Of a DNA stretch of 41,688 nt, positions 25,949-34,282 are shown piece by piece. Origin of the DNA: Lachnospiraceae bacterium. Its GTDB lineage: Bacteria; Bacillota; Clostridia; Lachnospirales; Lachnospiraceae. Under the pieces are notes generated by a model. The model ran no database searches, was not told the origin of the DNA, and was given only the letters and a program-made list of their open reading frames with translations. Each line of letters opens with the position of its first letter. The first letter of the stretch is position 1. The stretch is from assembly GCA_910574965.1 (NCBI GenBank), contig CAJTDB010000029.1, forward strand, positions 1 to 41,688, read 5' to 3'. Both the position numbers and the translations under genes were made by a program.

Positions 25949-27187
25949 ATGAATCAAAAATTATTTTCAAAAGATTTTACGTTGGTTGTTATCGGCCAGA
26001 TTATTTCCTTGTTTGGAAATGCAGCCATAAGATTTGCACTGCCGCTGTATTTATTAAATTTAACAGGCTCATCCGCACTTTACGGAACGGTTACGGCGTG
26101 TGCGTTTCTTCCTGCTATTCTGCTGTCGCCCGTTGGGGGGATTGTTGCAGACAGAGTAAACAAAAGAAATATTATGGTGATACTGGATTTTTTTACGGCA
26201 GCAGTTATTATCGTTTTTTCCCTGCTTATGAACGGAGCGAATCTGATTCTTCTTTTGACGGTTACCCTGATGTTTCTGTACGGCATTGCAGGGGCATACC
26301 AGCCGTCTGTGCAGGCAAGCATCCCTGCGCTGACCAGTCCGGATAATTTTATGGCAGCAAATTCGGTAATCAATACGATCAGTTCATTTGCATCTTTGAT
26401 CGGTCCTGTAATTGGAGGAATCTTATACAGTGCATATGGGTTAGAGCCTGTTCTGCGGATTTGCACAATATGTTTTATTTTGTCGGCGGTTATGGAAATT
26501 TTTATTCAAATACCATTCCAGAGACAAGTTTCAGACGGAAGTATCTGGAAGACGGTCAAATCGGACTTTTCAGAGAGCGTCCGTTTTATCCGAAAAGAAA
26601 AGCCGGTGATCGGAAAAACGCTTCTTGTAATCTGCGGAATCAATTTGTTTCTGGCTGCAATGATTGTGGTTGCGCTGCCATATTTGATAACGGAAGTATT
26701 AAACATGGAAGCTTCCCAGGCAAACAGACTTTATGGATTTGCAGAGGGGATACTGGCAGCAGGCGGACTGGCAGGGGGCATCAGTGCAGGCATTTTTGCA
26801 GATAAGCTGGCCATTCATAAATCGGGCAATCTGGTAATTGCATGTTCGGTATGTGTGTTTCCGATTGGTGCATCTTTGATACTGTTTTCATCTGCAATCA
26901 TAAATTATATTGTCATAACCGTATGCTGTTTTGCCATTATGGGATGTTCAACCATTTTCACTGTGCAGATGATGTCCTTTATCCAGACAGAAACTCCGCA
27001 GAATTTAATCGGAAAAGTAATTGCGGTTATTTTTACTGTTTCCATGTGCGCACAGCCTTTGGGGAATACATTATATGGTGTCTTGTTTGAAATATGCAAA
27101 GGATGTGAATATGCGGTTATTTTATTTTCGGGTGTTGTATCGCTTATAATCGCCGTAAGCACAAAAAATATTTTTAAAAGATTTTAA
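25949..27187 (+). CDS. MFS efflux transporter (EntS/Mef-like)
   Basis: A 412-residue protein with twelve membrane helices. The ATG at 25949 is preferred to that at 25934, because the latter overlaps the GGAGG ribosome site (25936-25940). Motif A between helices 2 and 3 reads GGIVADRVNKRNIM; the layout is that of the macrolide/enterobactin-exporter group of MFS. It is probably repressed by the TetR protein upstream. An OmpR-type regulator follows 21 bases later in the same transcript. Confidence 0.88.
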   Translation: MNQKLFSKDFTLVVIGQIISLFGNAAIRFALPLYLLNLTGSSALYGTVTACAFLPAILLSPVGGIVADRVNKRNIMVILDFFTAAVIIVFSLLMNGANLILLLTVTLMFLYGIAGAYQPSVQASIPALTSPDNFMAANSVINTISSFASLIGPVIGGILYSAYGLEPVLRICTICFILSAVMEIFIQIPFQRQVSDGSIWKTVKSDFSESVRFIRKEKPVIGKTLLVICGINLFLAAMIVVALPYLITEVLNMEASQANRLYGFAEGILAAGGLAGGISAGIFADKLAIHKSGNLVIACSVCVFPIGASLILFSSAIINYIVITVCCFAIMGCSTIFTVQMMSFIQTETPQNLIGKVIAVIFTVSMCAQPLGNTLYGVLFEICKGCEYAVILFSGVVSLIIAVSTKNIFKRF

Positions 27188-27208
27188 AAGAAAAGGCAGG
27201 AAGCAACA

Positions 27209-27880
27209 ATGATGGAACTGTACTATGTGGAAGATGATAGAAATATAGCGTCTGCGGTAAAAGACTATCTGGGACAAAAAGGGATTAAGGTAACCATTTG
27301 CACTACCCTTGCAGAAGCGAGGCAGGCACTGAACCATCATGTTCCGACATTAATTTTACTGGACTGGAATATGCCGGACGGTCATGGGGACAGTCTGTGC
27401 CAGTGGATTCGCAGCAGTTGGAAAGAACTGCCCATCATTTTCCTTACTGTTCGAGGGGATTCTGCAGATATTGTTTCCGGTTTTCAAAATGGTGCAGATG
27501 ATTATGTGGTAAAACCCTTTGCATTAGAAGTATTGTATTCGCGGATCCTGGCATTGCTGCGAAGGGCCGGAAATACAGCAGGACAATATCTTTCCTGCGG
27601 GGATATTCGGATCGACCAAAACAGCCGAAGCGTTTCCTGCCGTTCAGAAGAGATTTGTTTAAGTGTTTCCGAATATGAGCTGCTTTTATATTTAATGCAG
27701 AATAAAGGAAGGACCGTTACCAGAGAAAAGATTTTAGAACAGATATGGGATGTGAAAGGAAATTATGTAAATGACAATACTCTGACAGTCACTATGAAAC
27801 GATTGCGGGATAAGCTTTGCCAGCCGGCCTGTATAAAAACAGTCCGAAGTGTAGGCTATCGAATGGAGGATACTTATTGA
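27209..27880 (+). CDS. OmpR-type response regulator without adjacent kinase
   Basis: A 223-residue regulator with acidic residues E-D-D (YYVEDDRNIA), phosphoacceptor Asp in LILLDWNMPDGHGD, Lys in DDYVVKPF, and a winged-helix domain ending IKTVRSVGYRMEDTY. All key residues are present. The kinase gene that normally follows this subgroup is missing; the azlC promoter begins at its stop codon. It is either driven by a kinase elsewhere or works without phosphorylation. Co-transcription with the MFS pump is likely. Confidence 0.9.
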   Translation: MMELYYVEDDRNIASAVKDYLGQKGIKVTICTTLAEARQALNHHVPTLILLDWNMPDGHGDSLCQWIRSSWKELPIIFLTVRGDSADIVSGFQNGADDYVVKPFALEVLYSRILALLRRAGNTAGQYLSCGDIRIDQNSRSVSCRSEEICLSVSEYELLLYLMQNKGRTVTREKILEQIWDVKGNYVNDNTLTVTMKRLRDKLCQPACIKTVRSVGYRMEDTY

Positions 27881-27905
27881 CAAATAAATAGAACGATTGT
27901 ATAGT
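27877..27905 (+). promoter_or_regulatory. azlCD promoter
   Basis: TTGACA (27877-27882), 17-base spacer, TATAGT (27900-27905). It overlaps the stop codon of the response regulator gene. Confidence 0.75.
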
Positions 27906-27969
27906 AGAAAAACAATTATGCAAATCAAATTTTTCCGGAAAAAGCAAGGATTACAAGGAGTGAATGACT

Positions 27970-28674
27970 ATGAAAAGGAAAGCATTTCAGGCTGCCCTTC
28001 CCCACACGATTCCGATCGCGGTGGGCTTTTTATTTCTGGGAATGTCTTATGGATTTCTTATGCGAAGCAAAGGGTTTTCTGTTTTTTATCCTATGTTTAT
28101 GAGTTTTTTTATCTTTGCCGGTTCCATGGAATTTGTGACAGTTCATTTGCTGTTATCAGCATTTCAGCCTTTTTATGCTTTTTTTCTCGCGCTGATGGTC
28201 AATGCGAGGCATCTGTTCTATGGACTTTCCATGCTGGACAAGTATAAGAATGTGGGCTGGAAAAAGTGTTATTTGATTTATGGAATGTGTGACGAATCTT
28301 TTACGGTCAACTGCAGTGTGATACCGCCGCCGGAGGTGGACCGGAGCTGGTTCATGTTTTTTGTGACTTTGCTGAATCAGGTTTACTGGGTGAGCGGTGC
28401 AACGCTTGGAGCGCTTCTTGGGTATGTGATTCAGTTTGACACAAAGGGCATTGAATTTGTCATGACGGCACTGTTTGCAGTCATGTTCTTAAACCAATGG
28501 GAGGAATGCAAAGACCACAGGTCTGCACTTACGGGACTTGGATGTTCCTTTTTCTGCCTGCTGGTTTTTGGGAGCGGACGTTTTATCCTGCCGGCTATGG
28601 TACTGATGATCCTGTGCTTTACATTTGACAGGAAAAAAGAAGAAAGAGAGACAAAAAGGGAGGAAATAGAATGA
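27970..28674 (+). CDS. azlC: AzlC-family branched-chain amino acid exporter, large subunit
   Basis: A 234-residue membrane protein. The ATG at 27970 is preferred over 27964 because of spacing from AAGGAG (27955-27960). Family marks: [36 protein letters not shown] and [14 protein letters not shown]. With AzlD it exports leucine-type amino acids and toxic analogues. It overlaps azlD by 4 bases. Confidence 0.93.
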   Translation: MKRKAFQAALPHTIPIAVGFLFLGMSYGFLMRSKGFSVFYPMFMSFFIFAGSMEFVTVHLLLSAFQPFYAFFLALMVNARHLFYGLSMLDKYKNVGWKKCYLIYGMCDESFTVNCSVIPPPEVDRSWFMFFVTLLNQVYWVSGATLGALLGYVIQFDTKGIEFVMTALFAVMFLNQWEECKDHRSALTGLGCSFFCLLVFGSGRFILPAMVLMILCFTFDRKKEERETKREEIE

Positions 28675-28997
28675 CAGTTATGCAAAGGATCATTACTGTT
28701 TTTGCGGTCATGGCAGGGACAATGCTGACCAGATTTCTGCCTTTTTTCATTTTTCCGGAAGGGAAAACGCCGCCAAAATACATTGCCTGGCTGGGAACGG
28801 TTCTGCCTCATGCGGTCATTGGGCTTCTGGTGGTTTACTGCCTGAAGGATGCGGTTTTCTCTGTCTATCATGGACTGCCGGAGACAGCGGCCATTGGATT
28901 TATTTTTCTGCTGCACCGGTGGAAGAAAAATACGCTGTTCAGCATTGCCGGAGGGACGATCTTTTATATGGTGCTGGTGCAGAACCTGTTTGTGTAA
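28671..28997 (+). CDS. azlD: AzlD-family small subunit of branched-chain amino acid exporter
   Basis: A 108-residue protein with four helices. [19 protein letters not shown] near the N-terminus is typical of AzlD (the T-x-x-x-R-x-x-P-F motif). The start sits in an ATGA overlap with azlC, so translation is coupled in fixed ratio. A strong terminator follows. Confidence 0.92.
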   Translation: MTVMQRIITVFAVMAGTMLTRFLPFFIFPEGKTPPKYIAWLGTVLPHAVIGLLVVYCLKDAVFSVYHGLPETAAIGFIFLLHRWKKNTLFSIAGGTIFYMVLVQNLFV

Positions 28998-29006
28998 ATC
29001 ATTTGT

Positions 29007-29052
29007 ATATAAAAAATCCCCTTTTTTAATCAATAGAGGGGATTTTTTATAT
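29007..29052. terminator. Bidirectional terminator between convergent genes
   Basis: A perfect 15-base-pair stem (29007-29021 with 29038-29052; arms ATATAAAAAATCCCC and its complement), 16-base loop. A and T runs in the arms serve both azlD (+) and the J-domain gene (-). Confidence 0.88.
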
Positions 29053-29110
29053 GATAAATAAATACATTCAGTAAATCGAAATAAAACATGAATATATGAA
29101 ACTCAGGGCG

Positions 29111-30898
29111 CTAACCGCGGCTTTTTTCATATTGTTCTAAGAGCTGCTCAATCTGCTTTGGGTCATTCAGAAAGACGGGGGATTTCGGCAAAATCCACTG
29201 TTCCACTTCTTTCAGCCGTTCCGCCGGTTTTTCTCCGAAAAACCGTGACTGTCCATTTATTTCCGCAAAAAATCCGCTTCCGTCCTCTGATGCGGTAATG
29301 GGAGTTCCTTCTGCAAGAAGATAGTGATAGATATCTCCTACCGGCATCATTTTGGTATAGGCAATCCCGTCACTTGCCTTGTTTTCTATATAGACTGGAA
29401 GATAGAGTTTACAGACAGGCTCCTCCCTTTCTTCCTGATACAGATCGTACCAGTATCCCAGACTGTATTCGCCTTCACGGCTGGACATTTCCAGCTCTCT
29501 GCACGCATTTTCATAATCCGGGCCCCATTCCAGATACTGTTTTGGTGTAAGATTCCACGATTCGAAGTGAAACATGTACCGCATATAGGAATTCAGAACA
29601 GATCGTTCCAGCACGGCGGCGTCCATCTCCCAGGGTCTGTAAAACTGTTCATCTGTCATTTTAAACCCTTCCATCTTTCCGTTGACCAGGATATCCGGAT
29701 AAAGAGCGCCTTCCTTGCAGATTCCTACAGCCTCTAACTGCTGAAGTTCTTTCTGTTCCTGAAACATACGGACGACCGTTTCACAAAATTCGCTGAGTGT
29801 TTCCTCGTCTGAATAATATAAAAGGCTGATTTCCTCTCCTAATTTATAAGACCAGCAATAATCGAACCCTTCTTCTAGACGGCCGTAATGCAGTCCGTAC
29901 TGTTCGGCATAATATTCCAGAAGCTGCAGTCCATAATCGTCCCTTTCCCCATATACATTGCCTTTTAAGCTATAACGAAACAGAACAGTAGCGGAAATAT
30001 CCGGATGTGCCAGGGAATGAACTTCATAACAGATATTATAATCGGAAGTTTTGATCTTTTTCGGTCTTGAAAATTCTGTTTCCGGATACCGCTGTTCCAT
30101 ATATGTTTTCACATAGCGTGCATCTTTTGTCAGAATAAAATAGAGAAAAACAGGAGCAGTTACAGTAAGGATTACAATCAAGACAAGACTGATCCGTTTT
30201 CTGATTCCTGCCCTTCGTTCTTCTATGCGGCGTTTTTCTTCATCCAGGCGCTTTTGGGCTTCCTCCTGCTGTCTGCGTTCATAGGCAGGATATAATCCTC
30301 TTCGAAGTTTCAGCAAATCTTCCTGGCATAGATAACCTTCTGCATCAGAACTGTGAAAATGATATGCCTCCCAGAAAAGCAGACGTATCATATAATCATA
30401 ATGAAGCTTTTGATCCATCTCCTCCCCAAGTACCTGAAGAAGTTTTGGGTGCCACTGAATATCCTGAAAATCTTTGGATTTCAGATAATCCGTCCACCAT
30501 TTCTGTATCTCCGGATTCCGGTACTCAAATTTAACTTCTTTCCAGTGATCGAAAAAAACAGCAAGTTTTTCTTCCCATTCGTCAGACTGTTTTTCAAAAT
30601 AGGAGCGCAGTATATCCTCTTCCTCTGTTCCTTTTTCTGATCGTTCTGCGGATTCGGTCCGGTTCCCTGGCGTTTGATCTTCCGTTCGGTTTGGAGGAAC
30701 CGGTGATTCTTCTTTGACCGGGTCCGGTTGTCCGGCTTTTTTGGCATACTGCAAAGCCTTTTGATAGGCTTCATGGAGCATACGAAACTCTTCCGGCTTC
30801 TCCTCTGGATGGACTTCTCTGGATTTGGCCGCATATGCTTTTTTAATCTGCCTGATATTTGTGGTGGGTGCGATGCCCAGTATTTCCCATATCCCCAT
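29111..30898 (-). CDS. Membrane-anchored J-domain protein (DjlB/DjlC-like)
   Basis: A 595-residue protein. Residues 1-55 form a J-domain (IWEILGIAPTTNIRQIKKAY, then EEFRMLHEAYQKAL) in which the usual His-Pro-Asp is His30-Pro31-Glu32. A charged linker and a helical part follow, with a coiled coil at about 205-232 (rich in Glu, Lys, Arg), one membrane helix at about 236-257, and a large C-terminal domain without recognised family. HPE-type J-domains are the mark of the E. coli DjlB/DjlC proteins that serve HscC. Here the gene lies 9 bases downstream of an HscC-like Hsp70 gene, so the two form a dedicated chaperone pair. Confidence 0.85.
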   Translation of the reverse strand: MGIWEILGIAPTTNIRQIKKAYAAKSREVHPEEKPEEFRMLHEAYQKALQYAKKAGQPDPVKEESPVPPNRTEDQTPGNRTESAERSEKGTEEEDILRSYFEKQSDEWEEKLAVFFDHWKEVKFEYRNPEIQKWWTDYLKSKDFQDIQWHPKLLQVLGEEMDQKLHYDYMIRLLFWEAYHFHSSDAEGYLCQEDLLKLRRGLYPAYERRQQEEAQKRLDEEKRRIEERRAGIRKRISLVLIVILTVTAPVFLYFILTKDARYVKTYMEQRYPETEFSRPKKIKTSDYNICYEVHSLAHPDISATVLFRYSLKGNVYGERDDYGLQLLEYYAEQYGLHYGRLEEGFDYCWSYKLGEEISLLYYSDEETLSEFCETVVRMFQEQKELQQLEAVGICKEGALYPDILVNGKMEGFKMTDEQFYRPWEMDAAVLERSVLNSYMRYMFHFESWNLTPKQYLEWGPDYENACRELEMSSREGEYSLGYWYDLYQEEREEPVCKLYLPVYIENKASDGIAYTKMMPVGDIYHYLLAEGTPITASEDGSGFFAEINGQSRFFGEKPAERLKEVEQWILPKSPVFLNDPKQIEQLLEQYEKSRG

Positions 30899-30907
30899 GT
30901 CCCACCT

Positions 30908-32590
30908 CTATAAATTCAATTCTTCCAGTTTGTCGAAGACGGCCTCTGCCTCCTTCATCTGTTTTACAAGCTGCTGGTCATTTTGACTGTTCAGTGCTCT
31001 TTGAAGCTGTTCCATAACAGAGGCCACTGCTTTTCTTTTCTCTCCTAAAAGCTGTTCAAAAAGACGTTCCCCTCTTGCTAAAACCAGTTTTGTGCGGATA
31101 CCGCCCGGCGGTATTAGCTTATAATCCTGCAGTTCTTCTGCCCGGCGCCACACTTCCTCCTCCGGTATCCGAACACCTCCCGCAGTGAGCAGTTTCTCTT
31201 TCTTTATATTTTGATAGCAGTCCGTCAATTCTACTTTTAGAATCCCATTAATATCATAAGTAAAGGTCAGCTCAAAACAGGCTTTTCCCTTCGGCATGGG
31301 AAAAATATCCATCTCAATTTGGCCAAGCTCTATATTTTCCAGACAGTAATAAGACTCTCCCTGATAGATTCCGACGGTAATGTGTGTCTGGTTGTCAAAA
31401 GAATTGGTATAAAATCCTGTGCGGGAACTTGGAAGGATGGTGTTCCGCTCAATGACCGGTGACATGATGGGGTTATTTCGGTCGGAATAGTTTACGATGT
31501 CGGTTCCCAGTGAGAAAGGACAGATATCTGTTAAGACCAGATCCCGTATTTCCTCTTTGCGTTCTTTGATTCCTGCGTAAATTCCGGCTCCCGTGGCAAC
31601 GATCTCATCCGGCGAGCCGATGACACAGGGCTTCTTTCCAAGACAGGTTTGAAGATAAAACGAAATCACCGGCATTTTGGCAGAACCTCCTACCAGTATA
31701 ATCTCATCGATTTCCTCAATGGTTCTTCCGCTGTCACTCAGGGCGCCGGAGATTACCCGATTGATGCGGCTGAAGATTTTCTGGCTCATGTCTGCCAGAA
31801 GAATATTGTTCAGTTCCAGCGTTTTTCCTTCCGGTCCATATGTAAGTGCTGCCTGCTTCTGCGCAGTCAGTTCCCTTTTGCAGTTTTCTGCAAGGCGCAG
31901 CAAAACGGCACGTTCTTTGGCACTCAATTCGTCGTATTCCATATGATGTGTTTTGCAGAAATTTTGGGCAATTAATTCGTCAAAATCATCTCCGCCCAGA
32001 TGATTGTCTCCGCTGACAGCGATAATTTCTATTACATTTTCAAAATAATCTACAATAGATACATCCAGAGTTCCGCCGCCAAAGTCAAATACCAGATAAC
32101 TGCCTTCTTCTTTCTGGCTGACCAGACTGGCTGCCAGGGCAGCAGCAGAAGGTTCATTGACCAGACGTTCCACGTGGATTCCGGCCAGGGCCCCGGCCTG
32201 CTTTGTGGCATACCTCTGGTTATCATTAAAATAAGCGGGAACACTGATGACTGCTTCAGTCACTTCCGTTTCCAGAAAACGCTCTGCATCTTCTTTTAAC
32301 TGACGCAGTACAAAGGAGGACAGCTCCTGGGGCGTAAAATTCTGTCCTCTCAGATTAAATAGATGATTTGTTCCCATAAATCGTTTAAAGGAGGCTGCGG
32401 AGGCTTCCGGGTGTGATACAAGCCTTTCCTTTGCAACTGCTCCGACACAGATACTTCCGTCTTCCTCTACACTGACTGCGCTTGGGGTCAGAAACTGTCC
32501 CAGCGGATTGGGGATCAATACCATCTTTCCTTCCCTGCAGGCACATGCCAGGCTGTTGGTCGTTCCAAGATCAATTCCAATAATAGCCAT
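30908..32590 (-). CDS. hscC: HscC-like Hsp70 chaperone
   Basis: 560 residues from the ATG at 32590 (GGGAG upstream), about 50 shorter than DnaK, as usual for HscC. The ATPase domain has GIDLGTTNSLACAC, VPAYFNDNQRYATKQAGALA, VFDFGGGTLDVS, and LVGGSAKMP. The substrate domain is present (VIERNTILPSSRTGFYT), with a shortened helical lid. Runs as an operon with the HPE-type J-domain protein. The client is unknown; in E. coli HscC acts with DjlB/DjlC rather than with DnaJ/GrpE. Confidence 0.9.
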   Translation of the reverse strand: MAIIGIDLGTTNSLACACREGKMVLIPNPLGQFLTPSAVSVEEDGSICVGAVAKERLVSHPEASAASFKRFMGTNHLFNLRGQNFTPQELSSFVLRQLKEDAERFLETEVTEAVISVPAYFNDNQRYATKQAGALAGIHVERLVNEPSAAALAASLVSQKEEGSYLVFDFGGGTLDVSIVDYFENVIEIIAVSGDNHLGGDDFDELIAQNFCKTHHMEYDELSAKERAVLLRLAENCKRELTAQKQAALTYGPEGKTLELNNILLADMSQKIFSRINRVISGALSDSGRTIEEIDEIILVGGSAKMPVISFYLQTCLGKKPCVIGSPDEIVATGAGIYAGIKERKEEIRDLVLTDICPFSLGTDIVNYSDRNNPIMSPVIERNTILPSSRTGFYTNSFDNQTHITVGIYQGESYYCLENIELGQIEMDIFPMPKGKACFELTFTYDINGILKVELTDCYQNIKKEKLLTAGGVRIPEEEVWRRAEELQDYKLIPPGGIRTKLVLARGERLFEQLLGEKRKAVASVMEQLQRALNSQNDQQLVKQMKEAEAVFDKLEELNL

Positions 32591-32759
32591 CTTTATTCTC
32601 CCTTGGTGTTTGCTTTTGATATCCATTTATTATTTTGCCACTATTAGCAGTATTTGTGAAGACCTGAAAGAGAAAATGTTTATTTCTACCTGCGTCTTTT
32701 ATCAAATGTGATATACATCTGCCAAGAGGCAGATTGCAAATGTATGCTGGAAGCTGTTA

Positions 32760-32775
32760 TGTGAATATTTTCACA
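32760..32775. promoter_or_regulatory. TGTGA-N6-TCACA palindrome, CRP/FNR-type box
   Basis: TGTGAATATTTTCACA is an exact TGTGA-N6-TCACA palindrome, the classic CRP-family half-site spacing, centred about 34 bases before the -35 region end of guaA. Whether a CRP/FNR protein of this organism uses it is unknown. Confidence 0.45.
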
Positions 32776-32797
32776 AATGAAAAATTGTGAAAAAGAA

Positions 32798-32826
32798 ATG
32801 ACAGAAGGGTTTTGTCAGGGTATAAT
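32798..32826 (+). promoter_or_regulatory. guaA promoter
   Basis: ATGACA (32798-32803), 17-base spacer, perfect TATAAT (32821-32826). It gives a leader of about 65 bases to the ATG at 32897. Confidence 0.65.
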
Positions 32827-32896
32827 AGGAAGAAACCAAGACAGGACTGCCCATGGGCGAGGGCCTGCAAAATATATTAGTAAGGAGAAAAAGCAG

Positions 32897-34189
32897 ATGA
32901 AACAGGACATGATTGTAATCTTGGACCTGGGCAGTACAGAAAATACGGTGCTGGCCCGGCAACTCCGCCATATGGGAGTATACAGTGAGATTCATCCCCA
33001 TGATATTACGGTGGAGGAGCTGAAAGCTCTGGAAAATGTAAAAGGTATTATTTTAAATGGCGGGGAAAATCGTGTGGTGGACGGCAGCCCGATAGATGTA
33101 AAAGAAGAACTTTATGCCTGCGGTTATCCTATGTTGTCTATAGACCATCCGGGAGCTAAATGTGAAAAGCAACTGGATGCTCTTCCGGATGAAGCGGCAA
33201 TGCGGGAGTTTATCTTCACGGACTGCCAGGCTCAGGCGAACTGGAATATGAAAAATTTTATTGCCGATCAGGTGGAACTTGTGCGCCGTCAGGTGGGGGA
33301 CAAGAAGGTACTGCTGGCTCTGTCCGGCGGGGTGGACTCTTCTGTAGTGGCAGCACTTCTCCTGAAAGCCATCGGCCCTCAGCTTGTCTGCGTGCATGTG
33401 AACCATGGCCTAATGCGCAAAAATGAATCGGAAAGTGTCGTGGAAGTGTTCCAGAATCAGCTTCATGCAAATCTGATTTATGTGGATGCTTCAGAACGGT
33501 TTTTAGATAAGCTGGCTGGTGTGGCAGATCCGGAGCAGAAGCGCAAGATCATTGGCAGCGAGTTCATTCGCGTCTTTGAGGAAGAGGCCCGGAAGCTGGA
33601 CGGCATTGAGTTTCTGGGGCAGGGGACCATTTATCCGGACATTATTGAGAGCGGTACTAAAACAGCGAAAATGGTTAAGTCTCATCACAATGTAGGCGGT
33701 CTTCCGGAGGATCTGCAGTTTGCCTTAGTGGAGCCTTTGAAGCAGTTGTTTAAGGACGAGGTGCGCGCCTGCGGCCTGGAACTTGGCCTTCCGGAAGGCA
33801 TGGTGTACCGGCAGCCCTTCCCAGGACCAGGACTGGGAGTACGGTGCTTGGGCGCCATCACCAGAGACAGACTGGAGGCAGTGCGGGAATCCGATGCAAT
33901 TTTGCGGGAGGAGTTTCAAAAGGCCGGCCTGGACCAGAGCGTCTGGCAGTATTTTACGGTGGTGCCGGATTTCCGGTCCGTAGGTATGAAAAACCACGCG
34001 CGCGTGTTTGAATATATGGTCATCATACGGGCCATCAATACCATAGATGCTATGACAGCTACTGTGGAGAAGGTGGACTGGGATGTGCTGGAGAAGATAA
34101 CGAACCGGATTCTGGCAGAAGTGGAGCATGTGAATCGGGTCTGCTATGACATGAGTCCGAAGCCGCCGGCGACGATTGAGTTCGAGTAG
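32897..34189 (+). CDS. guaA: GMP synthase with truncated glutaminase domain
   Basis: Makes GMP from XMP, ATP and a nitrogen donor. Start: ATG at 32897, 9 bases after AAGGAG. The protein has 430 residues, against about 510-525 for usual GuaA. The ATP pyrophosphatase domain is complete (SGGVDSS at 143-149, then a long XMP-binding part with YRQPFPGPGLGVRCLG, ending PPATIEFE). The N-terminal glutamine amidotransferase domain starts normally (MGVYSEIHPHDITVEELKAL, GIILNGG). However, where the catalytic Cys in GICYG should be it reads YPMLSIDH, and the following roughly 75 residues with the His-Glu pair are absent. It should therefore use ammonia or a separate glutaminase. Its 3' end is the insertion point of the mobile element. 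Confidence 0.93.
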   Translation: MKQDMIVILDLGSTENTVLARQLRHMGVYSEIHPHDITVEELKALENVKGIILNGGENRVVDGSPIDVKEELYACGYPMLSIDHPGAKCEKQLDALPDEAAMREFIFTDCQAQANWNMKNFIADQVELVRRQVGDKKVLLALSGGVDSSVVAALLLKAIGPQLVCVHVNHGLMRKNESESVVEVFQNQLHANLIYVDASERFLDKLAGVADPEQKRKIIGSEFIRVFEEEARKLDGIEFLGQGTIYPDIIESGTKTAKMVKSHHNVGGLPEDLQFALVEPLKQLFKDEVRACGLELGLPEGMVYRQPFPGPGLGVRCLGAITRDRLEAVRESDAILREEFQKAGLDQSVWQYFTVVPDFRSVGMKNHARVFEYMVIIRAINTIDAMTATVEKVDWDVLEKITNRILAEVEHVNRVCYDMSPKPPATIEFE

Positions 34190-34197
34190 ACACTATT

Positions 34198-34233
34198 CCT
34201 CTGAAAAGTCTTGTTTTACGGGTTTTTCAGAGG
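34198..34233 (+). terminator. Hairpin after guaA, probable terminator
   Basis: CCTCTGAAAA (34198-34207) pairs with TTTTCAGAGG (34224-34233); the loop is T-rich. It lies 9 bases after the guaA stop and may span the element junction. Confidence 0.55.
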
Positions 34234-34246
34234 ATGCTTCTATTTA

Positions 34247-34282
34247 TTGGCTACAAATTGGCTACACTTGCCATTTGGCTAC
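34247..34282. repeat. Three GTAGCCAA repeats at the integrase end of the element
   Basis: On the plus strand TTGGCTAC lies at 34247-34254, 34258-34265 and 34275-34282, same orientation. They straddle the integrase stop codon and the element edge, where arm-type integrase binding sites are expected. Confidence 0.5.

Larger units (their letters stand above)
32591..32896. other. Divergent control region between hscC-like and guaA genes
   Basis: A 306-base stretch without a gene. It holds a hairpin ATCTGCC-AAGA-GGCAGAT (32717-32734, with outer ATACA/TGTAT pairing), the palindrome at 32760-32775, and the guaA promoter at 32798-32826. No convincing purine riboswitch was seen. The hscC-like promoter could not be fixed with confidence. 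Confidence 0.6.

Noticed and set aside
27897-28247. 116-codon frame overlapping azlC
   Set aside because: Shadow frame of azlC, which has strong family motifs and a ribosome site.
32591-32896. Purine riboswitch upstream of guaA
   Set aside because: No three-way junction with the conserved loop sequences was recognisable; only a short hairpin and a palindrome are present.
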